The notes beneath the pieces are model-generated. The model saw only the letters and a list, made by a program, of their open reading frames with translations. It ran no database searches and was not told the DNA's origin. This document shows positions 46,536 through 56,931 of a stretch of DNA of 64,000 nt, in pieces; position 1 is the stretch's first letter; the number at the start of each line of letters is the position of its first letter. The position numbers and the translations under genes are program-made. This DNA comes from Forficula auricularia (lineage: Eukaryota > Arthropoda > Insecta > Dermaptera > Forficulidae), in contig JALMQS010000089.1 in NCBI GenBank assembly GCA_024734495.1, positions 7,514,420-7,578,419 of the forward strand, given 5' to 3'.

Positions 46536-47259
46536 TTAACCGACTTCAAAAAAAGGAGGAGGTTCTCTATTCGACTGAATTTTTTTTTTTTTTGTGTCTA
46601 TGTTACCTCATATCTCCGCCAATTGTGAACAGATTTTGAAAAAAAATTTGCATTGGGTTCAGTCTAGCTTCCGATTGGTCCAGTTTTTTTATTGGTATTA
46701 GACCTTTTTTGTTAGGTTTGTTTAGGCCTAACTCCTTTGTTTATGAACCGATTTCGATGATTCTTTTTTTATTGGAAAGGGGTATCTTAGGGATGGTGCC
46801 ATATTAATTTGGTCAAGTTCTGCTGATAGATCACTATTAATAACATCACTAAAAAGCGAAAAATAAAAATAATTTTTAAGAAAAAAATAAAACCGAGTTC
46901 AAAAAATTAAATGCAACAAATAAAATACACTAAAAGGTAGAAAATAATTATTATCTTATTTAGTTACAACTAAACGACGAAATATTTACATGAATTATTT
47001 TTGAAGTCGGTGCCAAACAAACTATACCTATAAGCGAGCGTACTCGCCAAACGTACTAAGTAAGATCCGTCAAGTGCGATTCATAAAAGGTATATGTTTG
47101 GCACCGACTTAAAAAGTAATTTCATGTAAATATTTCGATCGTTTAGTTGTAACTAAATGAATAATAATTATTTTATACCTGTTGAGTGTATTTTTATTGT
47201 TGCATTTAATTTTTGAGAAGTCGGTTTTATTTTTTCTTAAAAATTATTTTTATTTTTAG
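46536..47259. repeat. Fold-back of the ACCGACTTCAAAAA family, copy 3 (core inverted)
   Basis: The left flank (46536-46850) is in the same orientation as at 9786-10110. Inverted arms (about 46857-47012 and 47102-47259) match the arms of copy 2, but the core (47014-47101) is the reverse complement of the core at 10263-10345. Confidence 0.8.
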
Positions 47260-48190
47260 CTAGACATTATTCGGGAATCGTGGATTGAGTATCTAGACCT
47301 CGTTTTTTTCTGGTATTTATATATTATTTTTTAATTAAGTACTAGTTTATTTACGGATTTTCAAAATTAATTTCCAGAAATCAAGACTTTTTGTCAAGAT
47401 ATCTTGATTATTGATGATACTTTCTTGTCTGTAATTTGAAAAAAAAAATACTTCTTGATTTCAAGACAAGATCATGTTTTTATTTCTTCATTTTTGAAAA
47501 CTATCTAACTAATTTCAGATGAATTTCAGATGAAAAATTGACAAGTTTTTCTAAAGTCAATACACTTTGCTCAAATTTGTGTATTTTTTTTTATCAGCGA
47601 AATATTTGGAATGTTGAAAGTTGACAAAAATCTGATCTTATTATTATTTTTTCTTTTGTACCGAAATTCAACTCTTTAGCTAATAACCGTTCAAGAGCAC
47701 TTTTCCCTTGTACCATTTTTAGAGCAATTCGTCGAATTTTCTTATGAGCCTCGGAAGAGCTAAGGCTATAATGAATTGCAGCCAAGTTAAGCTGAAGTTT
47801 GACTTAAAAAAGTGAAAAGTTCTCATTAGATTAAGAAGATTTTAAAAACTGAATCTACTGAGTGGCTTTTACTAAACTATGATTCTAAATTAAAACTAAA
47901 AAAAAGAACTAATGCCCAAGATGATAGAAGATTCGAATTTTGGAATGCCACTACTCTGAAGCTGTGAGATCAATTAGGAAATAAATATCCGGCAATGCCA
48001 ATAAGATAAGAATCAATCAGAAGGGTTATCGAGTGGGCTCGGGTCTTCGAGATAGCATTTCAAGAGGTTCTAATGGCTTTGTGTGTGAGATTGCGCATTC
48101 ACACAGTGAAGTCTCTTTTCAATATGGATGGCGAAGAGAGAGAGATATTATTGAAGAGATTTTGACCATCCAATCGACAAGAATAATTGT
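47260..48190. other. No gene recognised
   Basis: AT-rich sequence with no repeat partner seen. Confidence 0.5.
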
Positions 48191-48310
48191 TGGATAAAAA
48201 ATATTTGGTAGGTTTCACATTCACATTTAATGTAAAACCTACCAAGTATTTTTATCCAATAATTTTAAAAAAATGTTTCACCAAGTACCAACACCAAATT
48301 CCTTAAATAG

Positions 48311-48808
48311 TTTTTAAAATATTTAAAAGACTCCCCTTCATTTCGAAATACGTTAGCTTCAACTCTTAGAACATCTGGTATAACTCCTGCTTTATATAAT
48401 AAATACACTTTAGGTTCACAGCTAATTAATAATAAATTAGACAAAATTGACAAATTAGATAAATCAGGGGTATATAAATTGACTTGTGATAATTGCGACG
48501 CAATCTACATAGGACAAACTGGACGCTCTTTTAGAACTCGCTACTCGGAACATGAAAGAGCCTTTAATAGTCTTAGCAGATCAGATGATATTAATATGGA
48601 ATCTACTTCTACCTTCGCCAATCATCTACATTTGAATAAACACACCTCTTCTATTAGCCACCTAGTTCCGTTACATTTCGAAAGAAAGGGCTTACGTTTA
48701 GATTTTTTAGAGTCAACAGAAATAAAATTAGCTCTCTCAAATAAAACGAATATACTAAATAATCAATTAGAAGTTAAGAAAAGTACAATCATTGATTACA
48801 TTCTTTAA
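48311..48808 (+). pseudogene. Penelope-like reverse transcriptase end and GIY-YIG endonuclease
   Basis: The open stretch from 48311 aligns with the first copy: GITPALYN, then SQLINNKLDKI, then GVYKLTCDNCDAIYIGQTGR with GIY-like GVY, YIG and C-x2-C between them, then RYSEH, STFANHL, HFERKGLRLDFLESTEIKLA and a C-terminal tail to a stop at 48806-48808. The endonuclease domain itself looks uninterrupted, unlike copy 1, but no upstream ATG is available and the polymerase core is gone. Confidence 0.82.
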
Positions 48809-48831
48809 ATATTTGCAAATTTGTTTTGTGT

Positions 48832-49500
48832 GTAAATTCTCATTTCTCAGAAGACCATTCAAAATTAAACAAAATAGACTTCCTCCCTCCACTAATTTTA
48901 AATATTTACCCTTTTGTTATCTTAAAAATAAATTTTACCATTGAGTTGTATTCAAATTCGAAATCCTCATTTCTCAGAAGGCCATTCAAAATTAAACAAA
49001 ATAGACTTCCTACCTTTTCTCCCTCCAATAATTTTAAATATTTACCCTTTTGTTATCTTAAAAATAAATTTTACCATTGAGTTGTATTCAAATTCGAAAT
49101 CCTCATTTCTCAGAAGGCCATTCAAAATTAAACAAAATAGACTTCCTACCTTTTCTCCCTCCAATAATTTTAAATATTTACCCTTTTGTTATCTTAAAAA
49201 TAAATTTTACCATTGAGTTGTATTCAAATTCGAAATCCTCATTTCTCAGAAGGCCATTCAAAATTAAACAAAATAGACTTCCTACCTTTCTCCCTCCACT
49301 AATTTTAAATATTTACCCTTTTGTTATCTTAAAAATAAATTTTACCATTGAGTTGTATTCAAATTCGAAATCCTCATTTCTCAGAAGGCCATTCAAAATT
49401 AAACAAAATAGACTTCCTACCTTTCTCCCTCCAATAATTTTAAATATTTACCCTTTTGTTATCTTAAAAATAAATTTTACCATTGACTTGTATTCAATTT
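48832..49500 (+). repeat. Tandem array, 135-136 bp x about 5, inside the Penelope-like element
   Basis: TTGA(G/C)TTGTATTCAA starts at 48941, 49077, 49213, 49348 and 49483, giving periods of 136, 136, 135 and 135. A diverged first unit begins at about 48832. Units share CCTCATTTCTCAGAAGGCCA and TAAATATTTACCCTTTTGTT. Long overlapping frames across the array come from the repeat, not from a protein. Element 1 has no such array. Confidence 0.88.
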
Positions 49501-49649
49501 CGACTTATCCAGGTCAGTTACTTTCTGTTTCTCCTGAAGATGGGTTAGTCACCTGAAATATATATATCGAGATTAAAGATTCTCCAAAAATAAATTCGTT
49601 TTATTTTTTATATCTTAATGTGAAACCTACCAAGTATTTTTTGTCCCAA

Positions 49650-50375
49650 TAAATTCCTTAAAAACTGAGACAAGAATAATTAGTGATGCTGGCGATATTT
49701 GAGCAACTTAGAGTGGTAGGTCGCTTGTGGGTCTTTAAGTCTTCATTTAGGTCGTTATGTAGATGTCATCATAGTTCTTTGTAGTATATTTTACTTCTCT
49801 GTATTTCATAATTGTCAATTACATATTTGGCTTTTTCCCTTCGACATACTTATAACCTTATGACTTATGAACAAGAACCGAACACTTCACCGATAGCATT
49901 CTTGCGCTAGAATTTTCCTTCAAGACACCAGAAATATCCTGAGAATATTAAAGTCAATAACTGAATATGATATTTTCTAGAACAAGCTTGCTATTCGTTT
50001 TCTAAAGATGAATAAGACGTGAACAAATAAATTATACAGGGTCGAGGCATAATGATCTCTATCCATTTTGAAGAGGTATAAAAAAATGAAAAAGTTAACT
50101 AAAAAAATCTGAAAATATTTTTGAAAAGAACATAAAATAATTTTATTTTTAAATCTGTTTTAAACATTATCAGACAAAAAAAAAGGGGGGGGGGGGGCAA
50201 AAATGAAAATTCTAGCCCTTTCGACCAAACTCAACCAAATTTTGTATAAGTATTCTGGTGCAGGAGGCACGCGTGACGCAGCTTGTATGAGGTATATAAA
50301 TAAATACGGTATAATTACTTTTTTTAATTAAATAACAATTTTTGAGTTCATCAATTAAATCGTCAAATTAATATT
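49650..50375. other. No gene; R2 fragment at 50170-50250
   Basis: A G-tract with AACTCAACCAAATTTTGTAT (50228-50247) is a piece of R2. Otherwise nothing is recognised. Confidence 0.45.
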
Positions 50376-50688
50376 TGTGGGATTCAAAACTCGATTTTTA
50401 ATCAATTAAATTGCCCAATTTTTTAATATATAATAATAATTGTAATAATCTTATTGTGGGATATAAAATTAAAAAACCAATTATTTATTAAAGGAAATTG
50501 AATAAAAATGTAAATAAACATTTTTATCGAGACAACCACCTGTGAATAATTATTTCAATTAACAAAAAACCCATCAAAAACAACTTAGCCGAAAGATGAG
50601 ACCGTGACAGATCGAATGTCCAACACAAAACCCTCCTAACCAGTGAATTTCATCCAAATCGTTAGAGCCGTTTTCGAGAACCCGACCG

Positions 50689-50715
<27 letters not shown>
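50376..50715 (-). repeat. Dispersed repeat family R3, inverted copy
   Basis: It is the reverse complement of 32935-33260 (GACAACCACCTGTGAATAAT, GATGAGACCGTGACAGATCG, GAATTTCATCCAAATCGTTA, CCGTTTTCGAGAA). It ends at a (TA)n run (50692-50715), as the other copy does. Confidence 0.8.
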
Positions 50716-50719
<4 letters not shown>

Positions 50720-50836
50720 ACTTTGCTCGTTTAATATAATAAGATATAGCAAAATCGTTGGAGCGCGTCGTTCGCTTATTCACTGCTTAGCATTATACTT
50801 ACATTCCCGTCATTTGGACTTAAGAACTCAGCTAGA

Positions 50837-51164
50837 TCAACACGTATCAATCAGATTAAATTTTCACTTTAGGGTCTAGGACTTAAATTAATAAATCTAT
50901 TTTTTTAACGATTCCCTCTCCCACTTTGATCCCCCTAAAGAAATAATGACTCTTTTTACTTTACCATATAAGCAGGGTATGGTCAAGTATTGTAATCCAG
51001 TCAACACGTATCAATCAGATTAAATTTTCACTTTAGGGTCTAGGACTTAAATTAATAAATCTATTTTTTGAACATTCCCTCCCCCACTTTGATCCCCTAA
51101 AGAAATAATGACTCTTTTTACTTTACCATATAAGCAGGATACTGGTCAAGTATTAGTAATCGTG
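50837..51164 (+). repeat. 164-bp tandem duplication with R2 fragment
   Basis: TCAACACGTATCAATCAGAT starts at 50837 and 51001. Each unit ends with TTTTTACTTTACCATATAAG and a TGGTCAAGTATT segment, the start of R2. The second unit runs on into R2 (TCGTGCATGAAG, AACGGTTGAAACTA) to about 51240. Confidence 0.8.
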
Positions 51165-51240
51165 CATGAAGTCTTTTTTTTATTCATTTTTCAAAATATA
51201 TAAAAAACGGTTGAAACTACTATATTTTGATAAAAAAATA

Positions 51241-51674
51241 CAGACAGTCGTGGGACTGTCGGTAGAAGCTTTGCTTCTTCGTCGTTGATATGCATTGTCC
51301 ATTGATTACAAATAATAAAATAATAAAAATAAAAAATATTGAATAAAAAAAAAATCAATTATAATAATGAAATAAGAAGATGTCGGAAACAGAATTTTTT
51401 TCAAATAATAAATTTATAAATAAATTATAAAAAAATTTACAGAATATGTATTGAAAAATATGTAAACAATTGAGATCTATTGTGTTTGTATCATAGAAAC
51501 TATAGGTTTGTGATAACTGAAATAAGACACGTAAATTTGTGATTCAATATTTTGTGAATATCTTGAAAAAACTGCATCAATGGTGGTTCCATATTTAGTT
51601 GTAGATGTTTTAATTTTCTCCATAAATGTGGCCCAACTAAGCGGGTTCTAACCGGCTTATAAATTGGTGTAAGC
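51241..51674. other. No gene recognised, AT-rich
   Basis: Short frames only. Confidence 0.5.
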
Positions 51675-52205
51675 TCTTACAAGTGGCAATTGTCACAAAT
51701 CTCCTATCAAAATAATAAGTATGTGCTAAATGCTTTTTACCACTAACAAACGGTAGATGGTAAATGGAGCCACTGGGATGGCCAATCAGATGACAGGCAC
51801 TTTCAGTGTTAATTCGTCTGTTAGTGGTAAAAAGCATTTACTTTGCGACATACAACCGGCCCTTAGAATATCTATTTCGAACTTGTTGCCTTTATCGTCC
51901 GAAACATTGCATTTGTACAGATCGCTTTTTAGATATGTCAAATACTCATCATTGATGAAATAAGTATGATTAGTGCAGAACTTTTATGTAAAATTGATTT
52001 GCGATTAAAACAAATTACTGTAAACCACTCTGCAGATTTCGGAAACGTAGATATTATTTTGATAGGAGATTTGTGACAATTGCCACCTGCAAGTGTAAGT
52101 AACTGAAAGTGACTGTCATCTGATTGGCCATCCCATTGACTCCATTTACCATCTACCGTTTGTTAGTGGTAAAAAGCATTTACTTTGCGACATACAACCG
52201 GCCCT
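51675..52205. repeat. Rearranged repeat blocks sharing the AAAAGCATTTACTTTGCGAC end
   Basis: Block A (51675-51717, GTGGCAATTGTCACAAATCT) and block B (51725-51807, AACGGTAGATGGTAAATGGA) both recur as reverse complements at 52052-52098 and 52101-52165, but in the same A-then-B order. Both halves end with the same-orientation terminus at 51830-51865 and 52170-52203. 51725-51749 and 51820-51840 also pair as a hairpin. Confidence 0.75.
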
Positions 52206-52569
52206 AAGAGCTGTGTGAACGGTTGTGCCATCAATAGCTACTGCAGCTTTACCTCTGGCCTCACCCTTCACCCGCCCTCTCTCACTTCTCCTACCAGCAG
52301 CCCAGAATCGTAGCGGAATGGGAATCTTAAGGGGTCGCTTTTTCCCATTTAGACCCTGCCCAGCGCGCTTAAAGCAAAGCTTCAAAAAAAAAAAAAAAAA
52401 AATGAGTGAAACAATGACGTTTTGGTTTACAAGAAAGCCTTATAAAGTGAACATCGAAAAAATTATATTTTGCGAGATATTAATTATTTTTTCAAAATAT
52501 CTATTAGTATGTCAGTAAGTTTAAGATTTTTGTAACAATGAGCACAAAAACAAACAAACTTAACTGAAT
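52206..52569. other. GC-richer patch, A18 run, and R2 fragment
   Basis: 52206-52383 is GC-rich with a long minus-strand frame that matches nothing I recognise. An A18 run (about 52385-52402) is followed by R2 landmarks (AGTGAACATCGAAAAAATTA) to about 52550. Confidence 0.4.
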
Positions 52570-52745
52570 ACTAGCTAAAGATAAGAGTAAATATATATTA
52601 ATTATAATATAAACATTTTAATGTGAAACAAGTGACCAAGAATCCTTAACTCAAGGTAAATGAATATTACATATAATATTTATTTACTCTTATCTTTATT
52701 AAAGATGTTTCACCTTGCACCAACGCTACAATCTCTACTAATTAT
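52570..52745 (+). mobile_element. Solo terminal repeat of the Penelope-like element 1 family
   Basis: TTTTAATGTGAAACAAGTGA, AATCCTTAACTCA, ATATAATATTTATTTACTCT and GATGTTTCACCTTGCACCAA match 23318-23420. No coding sequence is attached. Confidence 0.75.
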
Positions 52746-53509
52746 GAATACTAGCTTAGGACCACACGGCAGACAGCCTCCAAGGTCTATCGGGTATAAG
52801 TGAAATGAAACAAAATGATGAATCGTGAATCCCATATTTCTCCTTGCTTTTTTTCATTTTCAAGATGGCAGGTATATCATTTACATTTTACACACTTACT
52901 TACAGTATAAATAAAAATTTTAATTATAATTTTTTAAACAAAAACTTTCGTGCATTTCTGATTAGTACAAAATGAAATCTTGAATTGACCACATTACATA
53001 ATTTATATTTATTGGATGATAAATATATGAGGAAAAACTTTTAAGATCTAATAAATATTTAATATGTGGTAAAGTAAAATTCATTAATAATAAAACAACA
53101 TACATCAGTTTCAGTTTAGAATAAAATAATTTGAAAGTTTTATCTGAATTATTGATATTTTATTGATAGAAATAGAAATAAAACATTAATTGATAATTTT
53201 CAATTAATTTTTCATTTGCCTACATCAAGATTGATCTCTAACCTGATAAACACCAACTCATAAAACTAATCATCAATAATATCACAAAATATTTTTTCCA
53301 TAATTAAAATTAAAAAACTTTTTTACTTTTAAATGTGAATGGTGTTGTATGTAATAAATTTTGGTTTTTAATACCTAGTTATGTTTTTGTTTTATTTGGT
53401 TCATGCTCATAATTGGCCCTGTCTCGTAAAGGATGACTGTGCAAAGGAGCCTCCAAACATTCTCTTTCCACTCGGGATGCAATTCAAGAGAGAAATAAAA
53501 CTTATAGGA
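52746..53509. other. No gene recognised, AT-rich
   Basis: Nothing is recognised apart from the TTATAGGA target site (53502-53509) of the following hAT. Confidence 0.5.
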
Positions 53510-55183
53510 CAGTGCTTCCCAGCCTGGGGACCGCGAGTTTTTTGCGGGGGTCCTTGAAAATTTTCCTTGGGATCCGGAAAATTCATCGACCACAATTCAG
53601 CGACGACAATTTATCGACAGCAATTCATCGACTAGAAAATTGACCGACGCCCTATTGGTCGACGATCAGTTTGTCGCAAGATTCTCATTTGTTGACCCTA
53701 CACCCCCCATTTTGGGCGGTTAGTTTTTCATTTTTAGACTTCTGGGGTCCCACTGATTATGTATACAAAATTTGGTTGAGTTTGCTAAAATGGCCTAGAT
53801 TTTTAATTTTTAACCCCCCCCCCCTTCCACCCAACTTAATTTTGGGTCGATATGCACGGAAATCTAATCAGTTCTTAATCTCAATGGACCAAATCTAAGT
53901 GTGAAATTTGGTTTTGATATTCAGACTAGTTTTTGAGCTATCTCGTCCACAAAAGTTTGATAACGCACAGAATAACTAACAGACAAACAAACAGACGTTT
54001 TAACAAATCAATTATTATCTCGAAAAATATAATTTTTTCGATGTTCACTTATGAGGGTTTTTTTGTAGACCGAAATGCTATGGTTTCGCTCAATTTTTTT
54101 AATCCAAATAGTTTCAGCCGTTTTTGAGATATTTCAAAAAAAAGAAGGAAAAAACACTTTTTTCATGCACGATTACAATACTTGACCATACCCTGTATGG
54201 TAAAGTAAAAATGATTCAAAAATAGAATTGATGAATAGAAATCCTAGACCCTTTGATCGACTTGCACGAAACATCACAATAAAAATTAATTATTTTTTCT
54301 CCATCTGGCTAGTCAGGGGTTTCGCCCCCTGGACCCCCAAAAAATATATAAACTTCACAAATAAAATTTTTATTTATCTCATAATTTTTTATTTAAAATT
54401 ACAGTTTACAATGAGAAAATAGAATCACTTAGTAGCTCACAAGTGTATAATAAAAAGTAAAGTAAGAAGCCAACTAACAAATAAAAATCTAGAGGCGTGC
54501 TTGAAACTGAAAACAACAAGTTATGAGCCAGATTTAACGAAACTTTCAAAAGGCATGCAAAGCCAATGATCCCATTGATGTAACTATCTATTATTCAATA
54601 ATTATAGCTATATTATTTGATTACTAATTTCATTAATCTAGAAGTGCTAGCTAAAATACTTTAATATGTTTTGTGCAAAACATTTCTATGTTTTTATATG
54701 AATAAATATTATTTCATAATTAAAACTATTTATTTTAAATCAAAAGTCAAATTTATATACCTAATCCTAATCAAATACCATAATATTGAAACAAAAATGT
54801 TAGTGGCTCTTTAAAAACTTGGAAATTTTGTAAATTGTAACTTCTGCCTCTTCCTTCTCAAAAGGTTGCCGACCCTTGGTCTAGTGTCTAGTCGATGAAT
54901 TGCCCAATCAATGAATTGCCGTGGATGAATTGTCGTCGATGAATTTTCCTAGAACCATTTTCAATAATATTTATTTATGAACATTTTTATACTTTTTCAT
55001 GCTATATATTGTTTTTCTTGTTTTGTTTTTAAAAACCGTCTGTAAGTAAATTACTATTCTCTGTGATAAAATATAAAAATGTGAAATAAAAATTTTGACG
55101 ATTAAAATATGTTTTTTTTCAGAGGTCCGCGGATTATTTTTTAGATTAGGGGGCCGTGGCATGAAACAGGCTGGGAAGCTCTG
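53510..55183. mobile_element. Non-autonomous hAT, 1.67 kb, perfect 8-bp target duplication
   Basis: Terminal inverted repeats are CAGTGCTTCCCAGCCTG (53510-53526) and CAGGCTGGGAAGCTCTG (55167-55183). TTATAGGA flanks both sides exactly (53502-53509 and 55184-55191). Inside, blocks of four spaced AATTCATCGAC-type repeats lie in inverted orientation at about 53576-53635 and 54888-54947. A copy of R2 (53696-54425) is nested within. No transposase is present. Confidence 0.88.
53696..54425 (-). repeat. R2 copy nested in the hAT element
   Basis: It runs in the same orientation as 24589-25425, including the far extension (GAAATCCTAGACCCTTTGAT, GGTTTCGCCCCCTGGACCCC, TTACAGTTTACAATGAG). It is truncated at the other end. 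Confidence 0.8.
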
Positions 55184-55191
55184 TTATAGGA

Positions 55192-55808
55192 GATTCATCA
55201 TTATCTAACTCGCTCGATTTCCTGACCTTAGATACTTCTCGAGCCTTCCTTTTATTCTAAACACTAGCATGATCCAAAGAAAATCTTGAGAGATTGTCAC
55301 CAAGTGAATCCGAGGTGTTATTGATAATTTTTATTATATGTCAGAGGAGAAAGTATTCACCCCTTGGGGAATTATACCCGAATGTCGAAAATGCAATACA
55401 GGTCAATGACTAGACCTGCTAGGCGAATCAGTCTGCATATAGCGTGATTTTACTCCTCTCACAGCATTTTGAACTAGCATTGTTAAAGGAGCTGAAAGCA
55501 AAAATTGCCCTAAAGCCTCATTTTTAAGAAACATTAGATTCTAGATTCTCAAACGTTCAACACACCCTCACAGTAAGTCAAATGAATTCGTCAACTCACG
55601 TTGCTTGCTATGACTTCTGGAGACTGAACAGTTTTTCTCCTCCATCATTGCTGCGACTTACAAAACTTAAATCATTCAAGACCACAGGTAGCTTAGCTCC
55701 AAGCCAACCGCTCAAATTTCTTCATCTTAGCATCATAATGTTTGGCGCCTTTCTGCCTTTCTGGCTACACCTTCTTGCACCAATTTCATTTAAAAAATGC
55801 TTGTTATA
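55192..55808. other. No gene recognised
   Basis: A moderately GC-rich stretch with short frames (for example 55582-55809) and no domain. Confidence 0.45.
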
Positions 55809-55816
55809 GGTTAGAG

Positions 55817-56356
55817 CAGTGCTTTTTAAACTTTTTCATTCGCGACCCCATTTTGAATAAGAAATTTTTCTCGACCCCATATTAAATAGATATATGGTAA
55901 AAACTATCATTTTTAGTAGCAAATCATAAATAAATTTATAGTGAAGCAAATATATATAAACATACCTTTTATAATAATTGTATAATTTTTATTAAAACTA
56001 CATAATTACATTTACTAAATCGCTAAATAATAATGAAATGGATCTGCTTATTTCTTATTAAATATAGAATCAGACAGGAGTTCATCATCTTCAAAAATTT
56101 TCAAATTTGATCCGTATTTTGATTTTTTAATCCCCAATGCTGAGAACGTCGCTTCACATTAATAAATATATCTAAATCACAAAGTCCATTTCTCAAATTA
56201 TTGAAAATTCAATGACCGATTTACTTGAATTCACTAAACATTAATTTTTGACCGCTGCGCATTACAATCTTCATTTATAATTGTTTCTTTGTCATTGTTG
56301 CCCTATGTTTCGCGAGCTAAAATTCAATTTCGCGACCCATAGTTTACGAATCACAG
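55817..56356. mobile_element. Non-autonomous hAT, 540 bp
   Basis: The ends CAGTGCTTTTTAAACTTTTT (55817) and AGTTTACGAATCACAG (56341-56356) are imperfect inverted repeats. GGTTAGAG (55809-55816) and GATTAGAG (56357-56364) are the 8-bp target duplication, 7 of 8 matching. CGCGACCC motifs sit near both ends, in inverted orientation. No transposase is present. Confidence 0.8.
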
Positions 56357-56469
56357 GATTAGAGAATTAGTAGAATATTCAAATAGAATTAAATGTTAAT
56401 AAGATATTGTATAATTCATCTCTTCTATATCATTAATATAATAAATAATTACGTATGTGTGTAAATATT

Positions 56470-56625
56470 TTGTATAGATGTTAAATAAAGCTTCGGCCAA
56501 TATCTCCGCGTAATATAATTGTATTTAGCCTTCCACTGAAAAAAAATGATCCGAACATCGATTGGAAGCCTAAATAAAATGATATTACACCGAGATATTG
56601 GTTGAAGTTTTATTTAACATCTATA
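56470..56625. repeat. Palindrome, about 155 bp
   Basis: Arms TGTTAAATAAAGCTTCGGCC...TTTAGCCTTCC and GGAAGCCTAAATAAA...GTTTTATTTAACA are imperfect inverted repeats around a 25-30-base centre. Confidence 0.7.
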
Positions 56626-56627
56626 AA

Positions 56628-56790
56628 GAATTCTTCCAAACGATGCGAGGTATATAGAGTCACAAGTTCATATCAGATGTAGGATATCAGTTTTTGACAG
56701 AAGGAATTTTCCAATGGTTAATTTGACTTTGAATTCTGATCTCAACTTGTGACTCTATATACCTCGCATTGTTTGGAAGAATTTTAATAA
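56628..56790. repeat. Hairpin with 40-bp arms, about 160 bp
   Basis: AATTCTTCCAAACGATGCGA and GTATATAGAGTCACAAGTT return inverted as AACTTGTGACTCTATATAC and TCGCATTGTTTGGAAGAATT. The centre is about 75 bases. Confidence 0.75.
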
Positions 56791-56931
56791 TTGAGTCCTT
56801 TCAGTACTTTTATTTTTATAAGATCTATAAAAAATATAAAAAATTTAACGGTGCCATCATCTTAATACCAATGTTATTGTGTTATTAGTACGAGAGCTAG
56901 CAACGTTTTCGAGAAGGAATTTTTAACCGGC

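Larger units (their letters stand above)
48191..49645 (+). mobile_element. Penelope-like element 2
   Basis: It starts with a small palindrome (AATATTTGGTAGGTTTCACA ... TGTAAAACCTACCAAGTATT, 48200-48253). It then holds GATGTTTCACC-like sequence, a GIY-YIG coding region, a tandem array, a CTGAAGATGGG motif (49534) and a right end repeating ATGTGAAACCTACCAAGTAT (49619-49638). The shared terminal sequence marks the two ends. It is 5'-truncated in coding terms, since the catalytic part of the reverse transcriptase is absent. Confidence 0.75.

Noticed and set aside
48826..49556. Overlapping frames of up to 159 aa
   Set aside because: They come from a 135-136-bp tandem array whose period is mostly not a multiple of three, so the same peptide appears in several frames.
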